Source: Algirhabdus cladophorae
Lineage (GTDB): Bacteria; Pseudomonadota; Alphaproteobacteria; Rhodobacterales; Rhodobacteraceae
Direction of reading: 5' to 3'
Length of the DNA stretch: 64,000 bases
NCBI RefSeq assembly: GCF_044772865.1
Contig: NZ_CP173029.1
Location: forward strand, 2,356,001-2,420,000
Both the position numbers and the translations under genes were made by a program. Shown piece after piece: positions 59,357 to 64,000 of this stretch. The notes beneath the pieces were generated by a model, which did no database searches, was not told the DNA's origin, and saw only the letters and a program-made list of their open reading frames with translations. Every line of letters begins with the position of its first letter. Within the stretch, counting starts at the first letter, position 1.

Positions 59357-61336
59357 TCATTGATCCAAAAAGCTGCGCAATTTGCGCGAGCGGCTTGGAT
59401 GTTTGAGTTTGCGGAGCGCTTTGGCTTCGATCTGACGGATACGTTCGCGGGTCACGCTGAACTGTTGACCAACTTCTTCCAACGTGTGGTCGGTGTTCAT
59501 CCCGATCCCAAAGCGCATGCGCAAAACACGTTCCTCACGCGGGGTGAGCGACGCCAAAACGCGCGTCGTGGTTTCCTTGAGGTTTTCCTGAATGGCGCTG
59601 TCGAGCGGCAAAACCGCATGCTTGTCCTCAATGAAGTCGCCCAATTGGCTGTCTTCTTCGTCACCAATGGGGGTTTCCAATGAAATCGGCTCTTTGGCGA
59701 TCTTCATCACCTTGCGCACTTTTTCCAAAGGCATTTGCAGCTTTTCTGCCAATTCCTCGGGCGTGGGTTCGCGACCGATCTCGTGCAACATCTGGCGACC
59801 AGTGCGGACCAGTTTGTTGATCGTTTCGATCATATGGACCGGAATACGGATCGTGCGGGCCTGATCCGCGATAGATCGCGTGATCGCCTGACGAATCCAC
59901 CAGGTTGCATATGTGCTGAACTTGTAGCCGCGGCGATATTCAAATTTATCCACGGCCTTCATCAGGCCGATGTTGCCTTCCTGAATGAGATCAAGGAACT
60001 GCAGACCGCGGTTGGTGTACTTTTTGGCAATCGAAATGACCAATCGCAGGTTCGCCTCGACCATTTCCTTCTTGGCCTGACGGGCCTCTTTTTCACCCTT
60101 TTGAACCTGCTGCACGATGCGACGGAATTCAGGGATATCCAAACCGATGTATTGACCCACTTGCGCCATGTCGCCGCGCAGTTCTTCGATTTTATCGGTG
60201 GATTTTTCCAACAACGCCTGCCAGCCGCGGCCGGCTTTGGCAGACATTTCTTCCATCCATGTCGGATCCAATTCGCGACCACGATACGCATCGATAAAGT
60301 CACGACGGTTGATACGGGCTTGGTCGGCCAGTTTCACCATGGAACTGTCGATGGACATGATCCGGCGGTTGATGCCGTAAAGCTGATCAATTAGCGCCTC
60401 TATCCGATTGTTATGCAGATGCAATTCATTGACCAACATCACAATTTCAGAGCGCAGCTTTTGGTATTTCTTTTCTTCTTTTTCAGAGAAGCTGGCGTCT
60501 TCGTTCAATGTCGCCGAGATCCGCAAATCCTGCATTTCAGACAAAAGCGAATAATCATGGGCAATCACGTCCAGCGTTTCCAAAACGCGCGGCTTGAGGG
60601 CGGCTTCCATGGCAGCAAGAGACAGATTTGCCTGTTCATCCTCGTCGTCGTCATCATCTTTGGCAATTGGATTGCCGTCCGCGTCCAATTCCTGTTCTTC
60701 GGTATTTTCTGCAGCGACTGGGGCAGCCGCACCGGGTGCGACAACGGTTTCTTCCTCGCCGTCCTCGCCCATTGTGTTGCCAAATGTGGTTTCAAGATCG
60801 ATTACATCGCGCAGCAAAATGTCTTCGTTCAGAAGTTCGTCACGCCAAATAGTAATCGCTTGGAAGGTCAGCGGGCTTTCGCACAAGCCTGCGATCATTG
60901 TGTTGCGGCCAGCCTCGATACGCTTGGCAATCGCAATCTCGCCTTCGCGCGACAAAAGTTCAACGCTGCCCATCTCGCGCAAGTACATACGGACCGGATC
61001 GTCCGTGCGATCCAGTTTTTCTGTCTCGCCGGACCCCAGTGTGATTTCGCGCGCACCAGCCGTGGTGGCCACAGCAGTGTTGCCTTTGGCTTCTTCTTCT
61101 TCGGCTTCTTCGTCTTCGATGATGTTGATGCCCATCTCGGACAGCATCGACATCACGTCCTCGATCTGTTCCGAGCTGACCTGCTCAGGTGGCAGCACCT
61201 CATTGAGCTGATCGTAGGTGATGTACCCCTTCTCACGGGCGTCCGCGATCATCTTTTTGACCGCGGCTTGGCTCATGTCCAGCGAGATGTCGCTGTCTGA
61301 AACGTCAGATTTGCGGTCGTCTGTGTCTTTGGCCAT
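59357..61336 (-). CDS. rpoD: Primary RNA polymerase sigma factor RpoD (sigma 70)
   Basis: A 659-residue housekeeping sigma factor. Region 1.1 lies at about 20-90 (KKMIADAREKGYITYDQLNEVL in pieces); region 1.2 has DPVRMYLREMGSVELLSREGE; a non-conserved acidic insert follows (DDDDEDEQ). Region 2 has VEANLRLVISIAKKYTNRGL and YATWWIRQAITRSIADQ; region 4.2 LEEVGQQFSVTRERIRQIE. I chose ATG 61336 (conserved MAKDTDD start, GGGGAG upstream). It lies downstream of dnaG with a repeat-rich gap, the classical macromolecular-synthesis order (dnaG-rpoD). Confidence 0.98.
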   Translation of the reverse strand: MAKDTDDRKSDVSDSDISLDMSQAAVKKMIADAREKGYITYDQLNEVLPPEQVSSEQIEDVMSMLSEMGINIIEDEEAEEEEAKGNTAVATTAGAREITLGSGETEKLDRTDDPVRMYLREMGSVELLSREGEIAIAKRIEAGRNTMIAGLCESPLTFQAITIWRDELLNEDILLRDVIDLETTFGNTMGEDGEEETVVAPGAAAPVAAENTEEQELDADGNPIAKDDDDDEDEQANLSLAAMEAALKPRVLETLDVIAHDYSLLSEMQDLRISATLNEDASFSEKEEKKYQKLRSEIVMLVNELHLHNNRIEALIDQLYGINRRIMSIDSSMVKLADQARINRRDFIDAYRGRELDPTWMEEMSAKAGRGWQALLEKSTDKIEELRGDMAQVGQYIGLDIPEFRRIVQQVQKGEKEARQAKKEMVEANLRLVISIAKKYTNRGLQFLDLIQEGNIGLMKAVDKFEYRRGYKFSTYATWWIRQAITRSIADQARTIRIPVHMIETINKLVRTGRQMLHEIGREPTPEELAEKLQMPLEKVRKVMKIAKEPISLETPIGDEEDSQLGDFIEDKHAVLPLDSAIQENLKETTTRVLASLTPREERVLRMRFGIGMNTDHTLEEVGQQFSVTRERIRQIEAKALRKLKHPSRSRKLRSFLDQ

Positions 61337-61393
61337 GTCTTGGCTCCCCACTGGCGCGATGCGGCCTAAAAATAGGCCCATCGTTGGCTATCT

Positions 61394-61445
61394 ACTGATT
61401 CGTTTTTCCACGTTTGGCGAATCATCACGTTTTTCCACTGATTCG
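61394..61445 (-). promoter_or_regulatory. rpoD upstream region with direct repeats
   Basis: The 11-mer CGTTTTTCCAC occurs at 61401-61411 and 61428-61438; ACTGATTCG occurs at 61394-61402 and 61437-61445; CGAATCA lies between. The repeats sit 58-109 bases before the rpoD start and likely overlap its promoter. They could be operator or heat-shock control sites; no known box was matched. Confidence 0.5.
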
Positions 61446-61512
61446 ACCAGAGTGGTAGAGGCATTTCTTTAGGATTTGGTCACCAAAACCACAGTTTACC
61501 GTGCGAATCGGT

Positions 61513-63471
61513 CTATTTCTTATTTTTGCTAAAACTGATCCCGTCTAGGAGGGCGTTCAGCGCATCTCGTTCTGTTTTGGCGACTTTTGCGCCATTTGCT
61601 CCGATGTCGTAGCTGGCCTGATCGTCGTTCTCTGGCGCTTGAGTGGTATCTAGGGCCGCGGCGGCCTGTTGCAAGCGCCATGTAAGACCTTCGTCCACCA
61701 AACCATCCATATCCTCCAAGGCCTCGGACACTTCACGCGCATGGCCGCGGTGGGCGGACAATTTCGCTAGCTCCTCGGCGACACACAGCGAGGCGGTTTG
61801 CGGATCAGGGTTTCTAATTGCAGGCACAATCGCCAAATGGGATTGCCCCAACAGAGTTTCAACCCGTTCGCCGCCGACACTGTCATAAAGCGCCTCTTTG
61901 AACGCATCGCCCGCCTCGACCAAGTTTAAAATGGCATCCCGCAGATGGGCGCTGTCGGCATTTGAAAATTCCAGGTCCTCCAGAGCACCGGCAAATTCAG
62001 GCAAGACTTTGGGGTTTTGGATCAACACAGCCAGGATAACTGCCTCGCGCAGCGCATCATCGGTTGTGCCCGTGGCTTGGGCCAAGCGGCTACTTTTGGT
62101 GGTCGCTTGCGGTTGGCTAACTTTCCATGCAGGCGTTCCGCGCGGCACATACTGGCGTTTTGCACCGGGTTGATAGGCGGGACGTGCGCCACGAAACAGT
62201 TGATACCGCAGTTCTTTGATGGCCTCGCCATAGTGATTGCGGATCGATGGATCCTGTATCAACTTCAGCTTGGCCCGGAGATCTTTGTCGAGAGCAGCCT
62301 TGCGCTCAGGACTGTCGAACACGCGCCCTTCAGTTTCGCGCTGCCACAAAAGATCGACCATTGGCATCGCGCCATCCAGCACGGCCTGCACTGCTTCGCG
62401 CCCTTGGGACCGTATCAAATCATCAGGATCTTGGCCCTCGGGCATCACCGCAAAGCGCAAAGACTGGCCCGCCTCCAATAACGGAAGGGCCAGATCAATC
62501 ACACGCATGGCCGCCCTGATCCCGGCCTTGTCCCCGTCCAATGCGATGATCGGCTCGGGTGAGACACGCCACATCAGGCGCAACTGGTCCTCGGTGATTG
62601 CCGTGCCCAATGGGGCCACAGCCGCGCCAAAACCGCCCTCAACCAAGGCGATTACATCCATGTATCCTTCGGCCACGATCAGGGGCTGCCCTTTGCCTGC
62701 GGCCTCGCGCGCAGGCCCGTGATTATACAGGCTTCGGCCTTTATCAAACAGTTCGGTTTCGGGTGAATTGAGGTATTTTGCGTTGTCATTAGGATCCATG
62801 GCGCGCCCGCCAAAGCCAATGCAGCGCCCCCTTGGATCCCGGATCGGGAACTGAATGCGGCCGCGAAATGTATCGTAAGGCTTGCCACCTTTGGTGGATG
62901 GCTTGGCCAATCCGCAGGCCAAGATATGGTCTTCGGGTACGTCTTTGCCACGCAAGTGATCCCACAGCCCCTGCCAGGCATCCGGCGCAAATCCGATGTC
63001 AAACTGGTCCAGCGTTTGCGGTTTTAGCTTGCGACCCGCCAGATAATCCCGCGCCGCAGCGGCCCCGCCTGTTTTCAACTGCAGTTTGAAATGCTGCACT
63101 GCCATTTCCATGACCTTGGATAGTTCAGTGCGCCGATCCGCCTTTTCCTGAGCCTTTGGATCCGATTGCGGTACGGTCATTCCCGCCTCAGAGGCAAGAA
63201 TTTGGATTGCCTCCATAAAGCCGACATTCTCGGTCTCACGTACAAAACTGATGGCATCGCCCTTGGCGTGGCAGCCAAAACAATAATAATAGCCTTTGCG
63301 GTCATCTACATGAAAACTAGCAGTTTTTTCATGGTGGAACGGACAGGGAGACCACATATCGCCCTTGCCTTGGTTCGATTTGCGCGTGTCCCACATGACT
63401 TTGCGCCCAACGACCTGAGAGATCGAGACACGGGTGCGCAATTCATCCAAGAAACCGGGTGGCAGACTCAT
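61513..63471 (-). CDS. dnaG: DNA primase
   Basis: A 652-residue primase that makes RNA primers for replication. The N-terminal zinc ribbon has C43, H46, C64 and C67 (SPCPFHHEKT, YYYCFGCHAKGD). The TOPRIM core shows LIVAEGYMDVIALV and EPIIALDGDKAG. The C-terminal part is the DnaB-interaction region. I chose ATG 63471 (MSLPPGFLDELRTRV), since the open frame to 63549 overlaps the preceding soxG gene. It is followed by rpoD. Confidence 0.97.
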   Translation of the reverse strand: MSLPPGFLDELRTRVSISQVVGRKVMWDTRKSNQGKGDMWSPCPFHHEKTASFHVDDRKGYYYCFGCHAKGDAISFVRETENVGFMEAIQILASEAGMTVPQSDPKAQEKADRRTELSKVMEMAVQHFKLQLKTGGAAAARDYLAGRKLKPQTLDQFDIGFAPDAWQGLWDHLRGKDVPEDHILACGLAKPSTKGGKPYDTFRGRIQFPIRDPRGRCIGFGGRAMDPNDNAKYLNSPETELFDKGRSLYNHGPAREAAGKGQPLIVAEGYMDVIALVEGGFGAAVAPLGTAITEDQLRLMWRVSPEPIIALDGDKAGIRAAMRVIDLALPLLEAGQSLRFAVMPEGQDPDDLIRSQGREAVQAVLDGAMPMVDLLWQRETEGRVFDSPERKAALDKDLRAKLKLIQDPSIRNHYGEAIKELRYQLFRGARPAYQPGAKRQYVPRGTPAWKVSQPQATTKSSRLAQATGTTDDALREAVILAVLIQNPKVLPEFAGALEDLEFSNADSAHLRDAILNLVEAGDAFKEALYDSVGGERVETLLGQSHLAIVPAIRNPDPQTASLCVAEELAKLSAHRGHAREVSEALEDMDGLVDEGLTWRLQQAAAALDTTQAPENDDQASYDIGANGAKVAKTERDALNALLDGISFSKNKK

Positions 63472-63503
63472 GCACCCTATATTGGGCCTCTCAAGGCCAG
63501 AGT

Positions 63504-64000
63504 CTAGCGCTGAGCAACACTTTGCATGGCACGCTCGACATCGTGCCAAAGGGTCTGCGTCATCGAGCGCATGACCATAAGTTCAAACTGATCGGTGCCC
63601 GTTCGGGTCAGTGCACCGTTCATATGCTGGATCAGTGTCCGGGCGGTCTGGCCTATGCCAAACTTGGATAGACGCACATCAACAGGCACAAGACGCGCCA
63701 AAACATCCTCACATTTGGCCCCTTGTAGGGACACTATGCTCCATCCATCGCTTTGATCAGAAATGGCTGCATGCTTGGCCATTTGCGGTGCGGGGGCGGC
63801 TCCGATCAAAAGGTAGGTTCCCCTGCCGAACCACTGCACTGTTTTGGTCTGCTGGGTTGTGGTTCCATTGGGCTGCGGCAGTTTCATCCCGATCTGGGCC
63901 TCAACCGCGCTGGCATGGCCTTTGAATGGCATGATCTGCGTTATCTGGCCCATGTCCATCAACGACAACCGACAGTCGCCGTGGGTGACCTCAGAACGGT
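63504..64000 (-). CDS. soxG: Sarcosine oxidase subunit gamma, 5'-truncated by window edge
   Basis: SoxG is the small subunit of heterotetrameric sarcosine oxidase, which oxidises sarcosine to glycine and formaldehyde (passing it to folate). The visible ~165 residues have IMPFKGHASAVEAQIGM, TVQWFGRGTYLLIG, DQSDGWSIVSLQGA, CEDVLARLVPVDVRLSKF and MNGALTRTGTDQFELMVMRSM, matching roseobacter SoxG. The frame continues past base 64000, so the start and presumably soxA lie outside. dnaG starts about 32 bases later on the same strand. Confidence 0.88.
   Translation of the reverse strand, partial: RSEVTHGDCRLSLMDMGQITQIMPFKGHASAVEAQIGMKLPQPNGTTTQQTKTVQWFGRGTYLLIGAAPAPQMAKHAAISDQSDGWSIVSLQGAKCEDVLARLVPVDVRLSKFGIGQTARTLIQHMNGALTRTGTDQFELMVMRSMTQTLWHDVERAMQSVAQR

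Noticed and set aside
60413..61300. Plus-strand open frame opposite rpoD
   Set aside because: Entirely inside a certain rpoD gene; Phe-rich translation comes from the antisense of acidic codons.
1..64000. CRISPR array, prophage or insertion sequence
   Set aside because: No regularly spaced repeats, integrase, transposase or phage structural genes were found.

Overview
This window reads as ordinary chromosomal DNA from a marine alphaproteobacterium of the Rhodobacterales (Roseobacter group). The clues are an NDUFA12-type complex I accessory gene, MmcB, CarD, a RibB with a decayed GTP cyclohydrolase II half, a VPLPA-CTERM protein, a sarcosine oxidase gamma subunit, small Rhodobacterales families (DUF6476, DUF6324) and a tRNA-His that lacks G-1. 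GC content is moderate. I see no prophage, intact insertion sequence, CRISPR array or conjugative module. The organism assignment comes from remembered family distributions, not from a search.

Layout, left to right. 1-3.8 kb: the end of aat, then a leftward block DUF2155-mlaD-NDUFA12 and clpP/clpX. 4-9.1 kb: a photolyase-like protein with unusual domain order, an RTX protein, a possible glycosyltransferase and O-acetylhomoserine sulfhydrylase. 9.3-15.8 kb: a large membrane protein that combines GspL/PilM-like and PilP/GspC-like ends, a Kef-type antiporter, and cobT/cobS. 15.8-20.7 kb: a leftward block of carD, fdxA, an S4 RNA-binding protein, a SUV3-like helicase and a TPR protein. 20.7-26 kb: an SCP2 protein and a hydrolase, then a DUF4394 / ECF sigma / RskA-type anti-sigma / fasciclin cluster in which the fasciclin gene is cut short, then a VPLPA-CTERM protein. 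26.2-35.4 kb: an HpaI aldolase, an exonuclease-DNA ligase pair, an amidohydrolase, oligoendopeptidase F, a methyltransferase, a DUF4389 protein, a Gfo/Idh oxidoreductase and rpoH. 35.5-43.5 kb: rluD, cydAB, and a complete zur + zrgABCDE-like zinc acquisition cluster with a palindromic operator candidate. 43.5-48.6 kb: an SDR, tRNA-His, DUF6324, mmcB, a repeat-rich RTX gene flanked by 14-bp inverted repeats, a probable 6S RNA, a secreted protein and a receiver-like protein. 48.7-57.8 kb: a riboflavin cluster (nrdR-ribD // ribE-ribBX-ribH-nusB) interrupted by three opposite-strand capsule genes (kpsS, kpsD, kpsC). 58-64 kb: a third RTX gene, yjbQ, rpoD, dnaG and the end of soxG.

Together these are housekeeping functions (proteolysis, primary and heat-shock sigma factors, primase, riboflavin, B12 assembly, respiration) mixed with surface functions (Kdo-linked capsule export, three RTX proteins, an exosortase substrate, a fasciclin/ECF circuit). 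Several convergent neighbours share a four-base stop-codon overlap, so transcription units often end inside each other. The most interesting items are the GspL/PilP-like hybrid protein, the capsule genes inside the riboflavin cluster, the Zrg zinc module with its operator, the ECF/fasciclin locus with a broken gene, and the inverted repeats around the large RTX gene.
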